Origin: Phaeobacter piscinae
Lineage (GTDB): Bacteria > Pseudomonadota > Alphaproteobacteria > Rhodobacterales > Rhodobacteraceae
DNA length: 64,000 nucleotides
Direction of reading: 5' to 3'
Assembly (NCBI RefSeq): GCF_002407245.1
Contig: NZ_CP010681.1
Coordinates: 806,001 to 870,000 of the forward strand
Shown piece by piece: positions 32,373 through 41,555 of the stretch. The notes beneath the pieces were generated by a model. The model had not been told where the DNA came from. It was given only the letters and a program-made list of their open reading frames with translations, and ran no database searches. The position numbers and the translations under genes are program-made. The first letter of the stretch is position 1. Each line of letters starts with the position of its first letter.

Positions 32373-32848
32373 CAAACGAGACCCGCAAATCCAAACCCGG
32401 CCGCCGTCTGCGCTGGCTGTTGATGGCGTCGCTGGCGCTGAACCTTGCGGTGGTTGGCGTCGTTGCTGGGGCGGCGTGGCGGTTTAACGACCACAAACGA
32501 GGTGCCGGAATGCCACCTCCGGTCGGGGCGATGCTGTTTCGGGATCTGGAGGCTGAGACCCGGCGCAGCCTTCGCAGCACGGCTGAAGGCGAGCATGGCA
32601 GCTACAAGGGCCGGCGACGTGCGGAAGGCGGCAAGGTTGTTGAACTGTTGCGGGCCAGCCCCTTTGATGCGAAGGCCTTGGGCGGGATGCTGGAGGCGCA
32701 GGCCACACGGCGACATAATTTCCAGCGCTCCGTTCAGTCGGCCTGGCTGGATCAGATCGTTGCCATGACTGCGGAGGAGCGGGCGGCCTATGCGGACCGT
32801 CTGGAGCAGCGTATCCGGCACCCGAAGCGGCGCAGCTGGCGGCACTGA
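32369..32848 (+). CDS. Membrane-anchored CnrX/ZraP-like periplasmic sensor
   Basis: The 159-residue protein has one N-terminal transmembrane helix (about 15-37) and a helical periplasmic domain with RRSLRSTAEGE and HNFQRSVQSAW, consistent with the Metal_resist (CnrX/ZraP) family. In the CnrYXH system such a protein relieves anti-sigma inhibition when it binds metal; here a similar role for the neighbouring pair is inferred. The His and Met typical of CnrX metal sites are few, so the ligand may differ. Confidence 0.7.
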   Translation: MTNETRKSKPGRRLRWLLMASLALNLAVVGVVAGAAWRFNDHKRGAGMPPPVGAMLFRDLEAETRRSLRSTAEGEHGSYKGRRRAEGGKVVELLRASPFDAKALGGMLEAQATRRHNFQRSVQSAWLDQIVAMTAEERAAYADRLEQRIRHPKRRSWRH

Positions 32849-32918
32849 GCGGGGGAACCGGTCGTGACGCGGCATTGATGATTGGTCAGCCGGGGCGATG
32901 ACGATCTGAAATACCAAA

Positions 32919-32945
32919 CGGGGCAGTGAGAGGATCGCTGCCCCG
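32919..32945 (+). terminator. Terminator of the sigma-factor operon
   Basis: CGGGGCAG (32919-32926) and CTGCCCCG (32938-32945) form a perfect 8-bp stem with an 11-base loop, 71 bases after the last gene of the operon. The T-run is weak. Confidence 0.6.
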
Positions 32946-33108
32946 CTTCATGTTTCTGGACCAAATGGCTGCTCGGCCGGTCCTGCCTGTAGTTGCGCCA
33001 GATGCCTGCCGGGTTGTCCCGATCTGTGGCAGCTGGTGCCCGGTGACACTGTCCCGTGTCAGCTGGTTTTTGTCCGCGCCGTCGACGGCGCGTGCCGGAC
33101 GGTTGTTG

Positions 33109-34539
33109 TCAGGCAGCAAGGTCTGCCAGAGAGACCTGATTGCGGCCGGCATGTTTGGCTGCATAGAGTGCGCGGTCGGCATTGGTGATCAGCGCGCTGA
33201 CAGCGCTGTCGCAATCCTGTGGCCCGCCTTCGGTGCCATCGCACTGATCCCTGGACGCGACGCGGCCACCGATGACAACACCGATACTGATTGTCACATA
33301 GATCGGAGCATCAACGCCGGGGATGTGGAACGGCTTGCTGTTGATCCGGTTGCAGAGATCACTGGCCGCAGCTTCAGCCATTGCATCGCCGATCGCAGGC
33401 ATCACAATCATGAATTCTTCGCCACCGACGCGGGCCAGCAGATCGGTCGGGCGTAGCGCGGTTTGCAGGCGCTTGGCCGCTTCGATCAGCACTGCATCGC
33501 CCACCGGGTGGCCGTAGAGATCGTTGATCTGCTTGAAATGGTCGAGGTCGGCCAGCATCACGGCAAATGTTTCGCCGGTTTTGGCGGAAGTGCTGGCAAC
33601 GCGCTCAAGGAAGGGTTTGGCGTAACGGCGGTTGAAGAGGCCGGTCATCGGGTCCTCAACAGCGGCGCGCAGCCCGTTACGGACCGTGTCGCGCAGCTTG
33701 TCGATGCGTGCCTTATTGCGCAATTGGGTATCGAGCCGCAGCGCCAGTTCCGCGACGTCGAAACCAGACTGAAGCACATCATGTGCCCCCCGGTCCAATG
33801 CTTCGGCGGCGATGGCGGGGTCTGCGGGGTGGACCACGGCGATCACCACGGATTTGCGGGTAGCGGCACGCGCACGCAGATCGGCCAGCAGGCGTAGCCC
33901 CTGCGCCAGGGTGTTGCGCCCCAGTTCAATCACGATGGCATCAGGCACGGGTTCACGCATCAGCGGGTGCACCGCATTGAACTGATGGTTGCACAACCGA
34001 TAGGGCACACGAGGTGCGAGCCGGGCTTGCCAGTAGATGCCGGTAGCGGGCTGTTCGGTCACTAGTGCAACCTGCACCCCGTTCAGGCTTGCGCTGATGT
34101 GTGGACTGGAGAGGGGCAGGGCGTAGCCATGGGTGTTGCCACGCTGTAAGTTCAGCTCTTCTTGGGTGCTGCTGGCGCGCAGCAGGCTGCGGATCCGCGC
34201 CTGCAACATGGTGTCATCCAGCGGCTGCAACAATACATCATCTATCCCTGCGCTGAGTGCGGCGAGACGGCGGTCGGCGTCGCTGTCGTGATCAATTGCG
34301 ATCATCGGAATATCGGCTAGCTGGTCGTCAGCGGCCAGCGCCTGTTTCACGGCGACCGCGTCGCCATCGGGCAGGGACATGGCGCTGAGGATCAGATCGG
34401 GGCGGCAACGCAGGGCGGTTTTGGCAATATCGGCAACAGTTTCGGCCTGAACCACCCGGTAATAGGCGGCGGACAGCTGAACCTTCAGCATGATCCGGTT
34501 GGTCGCAACACCGTCGATAATAAGGATAGTGCCCTGCAC
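33109..34539 (-). CDS. PleD-like diguanylate cyclase with degenerate receiver domains
   Basis: The 476-residue protein has two receiver-like domains (about 1-120 and 150-275) and a GGDEF domain (about 290-470) with active-site GGEEF at 372-376 and an RxxD inhibitory site (RPTD, 363-366). It therefore should make c-di-GMP. In the first receiver the phosphoacceptor Asp is Ala53, the acidic partner is Gly10 and the conserved Lys is Gln105; in the second the equivalent segment reads AIVIELGRN. Phosphorylation control as in Caulobacter PleD appears lost. It is divergent from the DUF3572 gene. Confidence 0.88.
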   Translation of the reverse strand: MQGTILIIDGVATNRIMLKVQLSAAYYRVVQAETVADIAKTALRCRPDLILSAMSLPDGDAVAVKQALAADDQLADIPMIAIDHDSDADRRLAALSAGIDDVLLQPLDDTMLQARIRSLLRASSTQEELNLQRGNTHGYALPLSSPHISASLNGVQVALVTEQPATGIYWQARLAPRVPYRLCNHQFNAVHPLMREPVPDAIVIELGRNTLAQGLRLLADLRARAATRKSVVIAVVHPADPAIAAEALDRGAHDVLQSGFDVAELALRLDTQLRNKARIDKLRDTVRNGLRAAVEDPMTGLFNRRYAKPFLERVASTSAKTGETFAVMLADLDHFKQINDLYGHPVGDAVLIEAAKRLQTALRPTDLLARVGGEEFMIVMPAIGDAMAEAAASDLCNRINSKPFHIPGVDAPIYVTISIGVVIGGRVASRDQCDGTEGGPQDCDSAVSALITNADRALYAAKHAGRNQVSLADLAA

Positions 34540-34654
34540 GTGGTGCCCTTTCGCCCCTTGCGTTGGAATTGCCTCAAGTTTTAATGAGACTGGTTAATAA
34601 ACCCTTTCGTATTTTCACCAATTTGACCGTGAAGTGTCAGGAATGTGTGCACAT

Positions 34655-34939
34655 ATGCTATTTTCCGCCGATGCAGCCGAGACTTTGGGCTTAAAGGCGC
34701 TTGCCTGGCTGGCAGGCAATGATGAGTTGCTGCCGGTTTTCCTGGGCGCAACCGGCGCGAGTGAGGCAGATCTGCGTGAGCAGGCGGCCAATCCCGAGTT
34801 TCTCGGCTCGGTTCTCGATTTTCTGACGATGGATGACGCCTGGGTCATGCAGTTCTGTGACAGCGCCGGGCTGGCCTATGATCAGCCGATGCAGGCGCGG
34901 ATGGCGCTGCCGGGTGGGGCGCAGGTTCACTGGACCTGA
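34655..34939 (+). CDS. DUF3572 protein
   Basis: The 94-residue protein contains AAETLGLKALAWLAGNDELL and DAWVMQFCDSAGL, as in DUF3572 proteins common in Rhodobacterales and rhizobia. It is cytoplasmic and of unknown function. The start is uncertain: ATG 34655 gives the family's usual length with AGGA 12 bases upstream, while ATG 34643 and GTG 34634 are alternatives. It is divergent from the PleD-like gene, as DUF3572 genes often are next to pleD or divK. Confidence 0.78.
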   Translation: MLFSADAAETLGLKALAWLAGNDELLPVFLGATGASEADLREQAANPEFLGSVLDFLTMDDAWVMQFCDSAGLAYDQPMQARMALPGGAQVHWT

Positions 34940-35175
34940 GGTCTGCGAATGTGGCAGCGCTGATCAGTGGGCGCCATGGCATCGTTAAGGGGTGTGATTA
35001 ACCTCTCTGACCGGGACTGAGCGCCCTAAGCCACGGGCTGGCTGGTGCGGCGGGCTTCAATCGCCTATGTGTCGGAGCGATGTCCCCGGTGGATCGAGGA
35101 CCACAGCCCCACGTCTGCCCCTTGCGCCTGAGGCCAGCGCGCTATGTCGGGCGGATGTCAGATCTAGGAGTGCCC

Positions 35176-35865
35176 ATGCCCGTTGATGCCCTGCTGTTCG
35201 ACAAGGACGGAACGCTGTTTGATTTTGCCGAGACCTGGAACCGCTGGACCGGCCGGTTGCTGGACCGACTGGCGGAGGGCGAGGTGGACCGGTTGCAGGC
35301 AATGGCAGCGGCGATAGATTTTGATCTGGCGACGGGTAAGATCCTGCCCAGCAGCCTGGTGATTGCCTCCACCAACCGGCAGGTGGCGGAGGCACTGGCG
35401 CCGCATGTGCCACAGATGGATCTGGATCAGCTGGAACTATACATGGCCGAAAGCGCCGGTGAGGCGGACCTTGCCGAGGCGGTACCATTGGCGGCGTTTC
35501 TCGATGATCTGCTGGCGCGGGGCAAGGTGCTGGGGGTGATGACCAATGATGCGGAACTGTCTGCAAAATCCCAGCTCAGTCGCAGTGGAGTGCTGGATCG
35601 CTTTGCCTTTGTTGCCGGGTTTGACAGCGGCCATGGGGCAAAGCCGGACGCCGATCCGCTGCTGGCCTTCTGTGCCGCCACCGGTATCGCGCCGGAGCGC
35701 ACCGCCATGGTGGGCGACAGCCTGCATGATCTGGAGGCCGGATTGGCGGCAGGGATGCAGCGGATCGGGGTGCTGACCGGTCTGGCCGGGGCGGCGGATC
35801 TGGAAGCCCATGCGGATGTGGTTCTGCCCGATATCGGCCATATCCCCGGCTGGCTGGATCGCTGA
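35176..35865 (+). CDS. HAD-family phosphatase (phosphoglycolate phosphatase-like)
   Basis: The 229-residue protein has HAD motif I DKDGTL (with the DxDxT nucleophile) at about 8-14, motif II in VMTNDAE, and motifs III/IV GAKPDADPLL and MVGDSLHDLEAG. A helical cap follows motif I, as in the Gph subfamily. It hydrolyses a phosphomonoester, perhaps 2-phosphoglycolate. ATG 35176 with TAGGAG upstream fixes the start. Confidence 0.88.
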   Translation: MPVDALLFDKDGTLFDFAETWNRWTGRLLDRLAEGEVDRLQAMAAAIDFDLATGKILPSSLVIASTNRQVAEALAPHVPQMDLDQLELYMAESAGEADLAEAVPLAAFLDDLLARGKVLGVMTNDAELSAKSQLSRSGVLDRFAFVAGFDSGHGAKPDADPLLAFCAATGIAPERTAMVGDSLHDLEAGLAAGMQRIGVLTGLAGAADLEAHADVVLPDIGHIPGWLDR

Positions 35866-36085
35866 CCGTTTCGCCGGCAGCGGATTGGCAGCTGTCGGAT
35901 CAGGCGAACTGGACACATATGCCCAGAAATGTGCGATCTGACAGGGGTTGGCGCTGAAAAGCGACCAAACCTGTCGGGAACAGGCATTCGGACCGCGACT
36001 GAACAGGGCCTGCTGAGGCTATGAGCCAACGGACGGGCGCCCCATGGGTGGTCGCACCGATCAGCTGACAGCAGGGAGGGCCGCC

Positions 36086-37645
36086 ATGACAACCGAGACA
36101 CGAACCCGAAAACGCGGTGGCGGACGCGCTGGCGCGGCGGCCCGGCGCGGGGATGCGGTTATTGAGCAAATGCCATGGTCGGTGCCGCGCAACATTGATC
36201 GCCCGATTGAGCCGCTTGGCCCCGAGGGCGTTGCGGCCATTCACGATGGGGCGATGCGGATCCTCGAAGAAATCGGCATCGTGTTTCTCAACGATGAGGC
36301 GCTTGAGATCTTCAAGGAGGCGGGCTGCAAGGTCGTGGGTGACCGGGTGCATCTGGACCGGGAGTTCGTGATGGAGATGGTTGCCAAGGCGCCATCTGAA
36401 TTCACCATCACGCCGCGCAATCCTGACCGAACCCTGCCGGTGGGGGGCAATCATATCCTGTTCGGCAATGTGTCTTCACCGCCGAACTACTGGGATATGT
36501 CGCTGAATGCGAAGGTCGCGGGCACCCGTGAGCAATGCCAGAACCTGCTGAAGCTGACCCAGTATTTCAACTGCATCCATTTTGCCGGTGGGTATCCGGT
36601 GGAGCCGGTGGATATTCATGCCTCGGTCCGGCATCTGGATGTGCTTTATGACAAGCTGACCCTCACCGATAAGGCGATGCACGCCTACAGCTTGGGCAAG
36701 GAGCGGGTCGAGGATGTGATGGAGATGGTGCGGATCGCAGGCGGGCTTACTCATGAGGAGTTCGAGGCCCGACCGCATATGTATACCAACATCAACTCCA
36801 CCTCGCCGCTGAAACATGACCAGCCGATGATTGACGGTTGCCTGCGACTGGCACGGCGGGGGCAGGCGATTGTGGTCACGCCCTTTACGCTGGCCGGCGC
36901 GATGGCGCCGGTGACCATGTCGGGGGCTGTGGCGCAGTCTATTGCCGAATCTCTCTCGGCGATTGCGCTGTTTCAATATGTACGCCCCGGCACGCCCTGT
37001 GTGATCGGCACCTTCACCTCCAATGTGGATATGAAATCCGGTGCCCCGGCTTTTGGCACACCGGAATATATGCGCTCGACCCAGATGACCGGGCAGATGG
37101 CGCGCTATTATGGTCTTCCGATGCGATCCTCGGGTGTCTGTGCGGCCAATGTGCCGGATGGGCAGGCGATGTGGGAGACCTCCAATTCGCTCTGGGCGGC
37201 CGTGCAATCGGGCACCAATATGGTCTATCACGCGGCGGGATGGCTGGAAGGCGGGCTGATCGCCAGCCCCGAGAAATTCATCATGGATTGCGAGATTCTC
37301 CAGCAGATCCAGCGCTATATGCAGCCGGAGGTCATTGGCACGGGTCCCGAGGATATCGCGCTGGAGGCCATTCGCGAGGTTGGCAACGACGGGCATTTCT
37401 TTGGTATTCAGCACACGCAGGACCGCTATAGCACCGCGTTTTATCAACCCTACCTCAGCGATTGGCGCAATTATGAGGCCTGGGAGGCGGCGGGTGCGGT
37501 TTGGACACCGGAACGGGCGCATAATCTGTTCAAAGAGATCATTGCCCGATTTGAAGCGCCACCGCTGGATGTCGCCCGGCGAGAGGCGTTAGAGGACTTT
37601 GTCGCACGCCGGAAATCCGAGGGAGGTGCCCCAACCGATTTCTAA
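36086..37645 (+). CDS. MttB-family (trimethylamine methyltransferase-like) protein without pyrrolysine
   Basis: The 519-residue protein has the TIM-barrel MttB domain from about residue 45 to 510; sections such as GDRVHLDREFVMEMVAKAPS and GNVSSPPNYWDM are characteristic. True TMA methyltransferases read an in-frame UAG as pyrrolysine, but this frame is uninterrupted, so it belongs to the non-Pyl group that includes glycine betaine methyltransferase. ATG 36086 has GGGAGGG upstream. No corrinoid protein or second methyltransferase gene is adjacent. A basic Arg/Gly-rich N-terminus (about 1-35) precedes the domain. Confidence 0.85.
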   Translation: MTTETRTRKRGGGRAGAAARRGDAVIEQMPWSVPRNIDRPIEPLGPEGVAAIHDGAMRILEEIGIVFLNDEALEIFKEAGCKVVGDRVHLDREFVMEMVAKAPSEFTITPRNPDRTLPVGGNHILFGNVSSPPNYWDMSLNAKVAGTREQCQNLLKLTQYFNCIHFAGGYPVEPVDIHASVRHLDVLYDKLTLTDKAMHAYSLGKERVEDVMEMVRIAGGLTHEEFEARPHMYTNINSTSPLKHDQPMIDGCLRLARRGQAIVVTPFTLAGAMAPVTMSGAVAQSIAESLSAIALFQYVRPGTPCVIGTFTSNVDMKSGAPAFGTPEYMRSTQMTGQMARYYGLPMRSSGVCAANVPDGQAMWETSNSLWAAVQSGTNMVYHAAGWLEGGLIASPEKFIMDCEILQQIQRYMQPEVIGTGPEDIALEAIREVGNDGHFFGIQHTQDRYSTAFYQPYLSDWRNYEAWEAAGAVWTPERAHNLFKEIIARFEAPPLDVARREALEDFVARRKSEGGAPTDF

Positions 37646-37738
37646 CGCCGGTTGAGGGGAAGTTTCGCGCGTTCAGACCTCTGCCATTATTTTGTGCAAG
37701 TGTATAAGTCAGGCCGATCTAACGAGAGAATCGCCGCC

Positions 37739-39535
37739 ATGACTGACTTGGATACTGCGACCGCTTTGCGCGCCCGTTTGCCTATGGTGGCTTTGGGCGC
37801 GGGTAGCGGATTCGCCATGTGGCTGCTGGCGCGGGACTGGCACCAGCCGGGTCTCTCTGAGAGCCTGTTTCTGGCGATGTTTGCCTTCCTGTCCAGTTTC
37901 TGCGGCGCATCACTGGCGATGATCGGGCCGCTGTCGCTGTTGCGTGCGTTGCGCGGGGCGCTTTGGGTTGCGGTGCCGATGACCGCGCTGATGCTTCTGG
38001 CGGCGTTGCGCTACCCGGTTGCGACCGATCTTTTACAGAACGAGGTGTTGGTGCTGATGGCGCTGGCGCTTGGCGCGATGGCCTGCCCTTTTGTGTTGCT
38101 GCGGCTGTCCGCACCCGACCGCTGGACCCGGTTTGCGGCGCTGTCTGCGGCGAGCTGGGGTATCGTGTTTCGCCTGGCCTGCGGGGTCGGGTTTGTCGCG
38201 GTCTTTTGGATTCTTGGTTTGTTGTCCAATGCCCTGCTGGATTTGGTCAACATCACCATTCTGGAAGACATCGCCGAGGTGGATTGGCTGGCGCTGACGC
38301 TGAGCGGCGCGGTCTTTGGTCTGGGCCTGGCGGTGGTGCAGGAGCTGGGGGGCGGTGGCGCGCCGCATCTTCTGTTTCGGTTGCTCAGCCTGCTGCTGAT
38401 TCCTGTGCTGTTGGTTGTTGGCCTGTTTCTGGCCGCGATCCCGCTGCAGGGGTTGTCCAGCGCCTTTGGTCATCTGTCCTCGGCTGCGACGCTGATGGCG
38501 ATGTCAGCGGTGATGATGACACTGGTCTGCGTCGCACTGACCCGGCAGGAGCAACCAAAGGGCGCAAATGGCATGGCGGCACGACTGCTGGCAATTGGTT
38601 TGATGCTGGTCACTGGTCTGGCAGCCTGGGCGGTCCTGATGCGGGTCTGGCAATATGGTTGGACGCCGGATCGGATCTATGCGCTGCTGTTTGCGATGAC
38701 GTTACTGCTGCACGGGTTGGTCTATGCCGGCTGTGCGGCCATTGGAGGCGCGCGCTGGCCGGATCTGTTGCGGCGCGCCATTGTCGGCCTGGCGCTGATG
38801 ACCGGTGCCACATTGGCGCTGGCCCTGACGCCGCTGGTGGATGCGGGGCGCATTGCGGCCAACAATCAGGTGGCGCGGGTGCTGGCGGGTGAGACAGAGG
38901 CAGCAGAGCTGCCCCTGTGGCAGATGGCCCATGATTGGGGGCAGGGCGGGCTTGACGCGCTGACACGGTTGGATGCCCACGCGGAAGAGACCGGGGATGC
39001 AGATCTCTCCAATCGCCTGCAGCTGGCGCGCAACGCGACGAGCCGTTGGCAGATGACGAAGGATATGGTGGACGTCACCGATGATCAGCGCAAGGAGCTG
39101 ATTGAGCTGCTGCCCGTACAGCCCGCCGGAGCCACAGTGACTGCAGATGATTTCAGAGGGCTGAAGCGTTATCAGCTGCTGCGCTGGATTCGCGGTTGCA
39201 AGCGGCGGCTGCCGGATGGCAGCGCGGGCTGTGTGCTTATTCGCGGCGCGCTGGGAGCGACCTCAGACGAGGCGGCGGACCTGGCCTTGCTGCTCTTCAG
39301 AGAAGGGCGTGATGGGGCGCAGCTGGAGACCCTCGCCCTGCGGTTTGGCCCGGACGGTGCGGACATGCCGGGCCGTATAATTCTGGATCGCGGGCCACCG
39401 GCGCAGCAGCAGACAAAAGAGCAGGTCGAGGCCTTGCTGGCGGCGGCGCAGGCCGACCGTTTCGAGATATCTCCCGCGCGGCAGAATACGTTGAAACTGG
39501 GCGATCTGGAGGTATTGATACAGCGCCAACGTTGA
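37739..39535 (+). CDS. DUF4153 polytopic membrane protein
   Basis: The 598-residue protein has about 12 hydrophobic helices in its first 400 residues followed by a soluble C-terminal part. The pattern fits DUF4153, whose function is not known. The start at ATG 37739 (MTDLDTATALRARLP) is preceded by GAGAGAA. It stands alone between the MttB-like and H-NOX genes. Confidence 0.7.
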   Translation: MTDLDTATALRARLPMVALGAGSGFAMWLLARDWHQPGLSESLFLAMFAFLSSFCGASLAMIGPLSLLRALRGALWVAVPMTALMLLAALRYPVATDLLQNEVLVLMALALGAMACPFVLLRLSAPDRWTRFAALSAASWGIVFRLACGVGFVAVFWILGLLSNALLDLVNITILEDIAEVDWLALTLSGAVFGLGLAVVQELGGGGAPHLLFRLLSLLLIPVLLVVGLFLAAIPLQGLSSAFGHLSSAATLMAMSAVMMTLVCVALTRQEQPKGANGMAARLLAIGLMLVTGLAAWAVLMRVWQYGWTPDRIYALLFAMTLLLHGLVYAGCAAIGGARWPDLLRRAIVGLALMTGATLALALTPLVDAGRIAANNQVARVLAGETEAAELPLWQMAHDWGQGGLDALTRLDAHAEETGDADLSNRLQLARNATSRWQMTKDMVDVTDDQRKELIELLPVQPAGATVTADDFRGLKRYQLLRWIRGCKRRLPDGSAGCVLIRGALGATSDEAADLALLLFREGRDGAQLETLALRFGPDGADMPGRIILDRGPPAQQQTKEQVEALLAAAQADRFEISPARQNTLKLGDLEVLIQRQR

Positions 39536-39623
39536 TCTGAGGGAAAACCGTAGCAATTTTAGTTGTTGGCCCTTTATTAACCAGGCTGGGCCAAAAGTAG
39601 AGACACGTAACAAGGGGCCAGTG

Positions 39624-40211
39624 ATGCACGGTCTGATCAATAGGGCATTCCAGGCGTTTGTCAGCACCACCTTCGGGGAGGACAGCTGGCAGGCTATCAT
39701 GGATTCTGCAGAGCTCGGCTTTAGCGAGTTCGAAGCCATGCTTACCTATACGGATGAGCAATCCCAGATCATGTTGCGGACTGCAGAAGCTATTCTGAAA
39801 CGCCCGCTGCCAGAAATGCTTGAGGATATGGGCACGTTTCTGGTGTCGAATCCGCAGTTGGAGGCCCTGCGCCGATTGCTGCGTTTTGGTGGGGTCAACT
39901 ACGTGGAATTCCTGCATTCACTGGATGACCTGCCGGATCGCGCGCGGCTGGCTGTGGCCGATCTGAACCTGCCGGGGCTGGAGCTGATTGAACAGGCGCC
40001 CGGGCAATTCGAATTGCATTGCCAGCCCGGTTTGCCAGGGTATGCCCATGTGCTGATGGGGGTCCTGAGGGCAATGGCGGATGACTACGGCGATCTGGTT
40101 TTCCTTGATCATTCAGGCACGCAGGACAACGCAGAGGTGATTGCAATCACCCTGGTTGAAACTGAATTTGCCGAAGGCCGTGCCTTCGACCTGGGGGCGC
40201 ATTCACTATGA
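39624..40211 (+). CDS. H-NOX (heme NO-binding) domain protein, atypical
   Basis: The 195-residue protein has the H-NOX length and order. It begins MHGLINRAFQAFV, has the proximal heme His98 in NYVEFLHSLDDL, and the C-terminal region VLMGVLRAMADDYGDLVFL. The YxSxR motif that holds the heme propionates is absent; the segment there reads HCQPGLPG. It would still bind heme through His98, but with altered affinity. Its stop overlaps the start of the HNOBA-GGDEF gene by four bases, making it the likely sensor for that cyclase. Confidence 0.85.
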   Translation: MHGLINRAFQAFVSTTFGEDSWQAIMDSAELGFSEFEAMLTYTDEQSQIMLRTAEAILKRPLPEMLEDMGTFLVSNPQLEALRRLLRFGGVNYVEFLHSLDDLPDRARLAVADLNLPGLELIEQAPGQFELHCQPGLPGYAHVLMGVLRAMADDYGDLVFLDHSGTQDNAEVIAITLVETEFAEGRAFDLGAHSL

Positions 40212-41215
40212 TGATGAGCATGCGGGAAATCTCCTCCATCGCCAATGAAATCTGCCCGATGCATGTGGTCATTAACCATGAAGGGCGGATTACCGGTGTT
40301 GGTCCGACATTGCGCAAGCTGCGCCCGGATACCGAATGGCTTGGCAGCCGGTTCTTTCGGATCTTTGACCTCGCGCGGCCGCGTCGGGTCCGGTCCACTG
40401 AGGATTTGATCAAGACAGCCGGTGCGAAACTGCATCTCAATTTTCGCGATGCGCCGCAAACCGGCCTGAAAGGCGTGCTTGCCCCCTTCCCGGAGGGGAA
40501 GGGCGGGTTCATCAACCTGTCTTTTGGCATTTCCGTGCTAGAGGCGGTGCGGGATTATGATCTCACCAGTGCTGATTTTTCCCCGACGGATCTGACCATC
40601 GAAATGCTCTATCTCGTTGAGGCGAAATCCGCCGCGATGGAGGCGTCGCGCCAGCTTAACTTGCGCCTGCAGGGGGCAAAAATCGCCGCCGAGGAGCAGG
40701 CGTTTACAGATACGCTGACGGGTGTAAAGAACCGCCGCGCAATGGACCACATCCTGAACCGGCTGATCGCTTCCGGCCGGGATTTCTCCCTGATGCATGT
40801 GGATCTTGATTTCTTCAAAGAGGTCAATGACACGCTTGGTCATGCAGCAGGGGATACGGTGCTGCAACGGGTCGCCAAGCTGATGGTGCAATGCACCCGT
40901 CAGAATGACACGGTCGCGCGGGTCGGTGGGGATGAGTTTGTTCTTATCTTTGAGGGTCTTATCGACCGGATACAGCTCTCAGGTATTGCCCGTCGATTGA
41001 TTTCCAGCATTGAGGAACCAATCCCTTTCGGTGATAAGACCTGCAAGATTTCAGCAAGCGCGGGCACCTCGCTCTCAGCCGCCTTTTCTGAAGGTCTGGA
41101 TGCGGCAACGCTGCTCCACCAAGCGGATGTGGCGCTTTATGCCGCAAAGAATGCAGGCCGGGCGCGCCATTTCTTCTATCAGCCAGGTATGGAGGAGCAG
41201 GATCCCGAGGCGTAG
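40208..41215 (+). CDS. HNOBA-GGDEF diguanylate cyclase, H-NOX partner
   Basis: The 335-residue protein has an H-NOX-associated (HNOBA-like) domain at about 10-135 (MHVVINHEGRITGVGPTL and FINLSFGISVLEAV), a coiled-coil linker (KSAAMEASRQLNLRLQGAK), and a GGDEF domain with GGDEF intact near residues 240-244 and an RxxD site (RQND) nearby. It therefore should synthesise c-di-GMP under control of the upstream H-NOX protein. Several ATG codons occur (40208, 40211, 40214, 40220); 40208 gives the ATGA overlap. Confidence 0.88.
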   Translation: MMMSMREISSIANEICPMHVVINHEGRITGVGPTLRKLRPDTEWLGSRFFRIFDLARPRRVRSTEDLIKTAGAKLHLNFRDAPQTGLKGVLAPFPEGKGGFINLSFGISVLEAVRDYDLTSADFSPTDLTIEMLYLVEAKSAAMEASRQLNLRLQGAKIAAEEQAFTDTLTGVKNRRAMDHILNRLIASGRDFSLMHVDLDFFKEVNDTLGHAAGDTVLQRVAKLMVQCTRQNDTVARVGGDEFVLIFEGLIDRIQLSGIARRLISSIEEPIPFGDKTCKISASAGTSLSAAFSEGLDAATLLHQADVALYAAKNAGRARHFFYQPGMEEQDPEA

Positions 41216-41480
41216 CGCTGAACCATGCGCTGGTTTGCGGCGCAGCTGGCGTCGTGGGGGGCTGTCTGATGCGCTGCTGGCTTGGACTTATGACTGCATC
41301 CCCCGGAGCCGCGTTTGATCACGCCAGAGCGGAAATGCCGTTCGCCTGCAACAGGTTTTCTGCTGATTGACAGCGGGCAGACCGTGGATTGGCCGTGGCA
41401 GTCAGACCTTAACGCGGTCAGGCCGCGCTTCGCGGACGGCACGCTGGTCGCTTGTGTTGCGCTATTCAGGGAAAACAGAG

Positions 41481-41555
41481 TGGCAGCCCGTAGGGGAATC
41501 GAACCCCTCTTTCCAGGTTGAAAACCTGGCGTCCTAACCGATAGACGAACGGGCC
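41481..41555 (-). tRNA. tRNA-Glu (anticodon TTC)
   Basis: On the minus strand the sequence folds into a 75-base tRNA with encoded CCA. The anticodon loop is CCAGG-TTTTCAA-CCTGG, giving anticodon TTC for GAA/GAG. The acceptor stem GGCCCGT pairs with ACGGGCT with one G-U pair, and the T loop is GGTTCGATTCC. It is identical to the second copy 348 bases downstream in the window. Confidence 0.96.

Noticed and set aside
36086..37645. True trimethylamine methyltransferase with amber-encoded pyrrolysine
   Set aside because: The frame is continuous with no in-frame TAG before the end, so it belongs to the non-pyrrolysine group.
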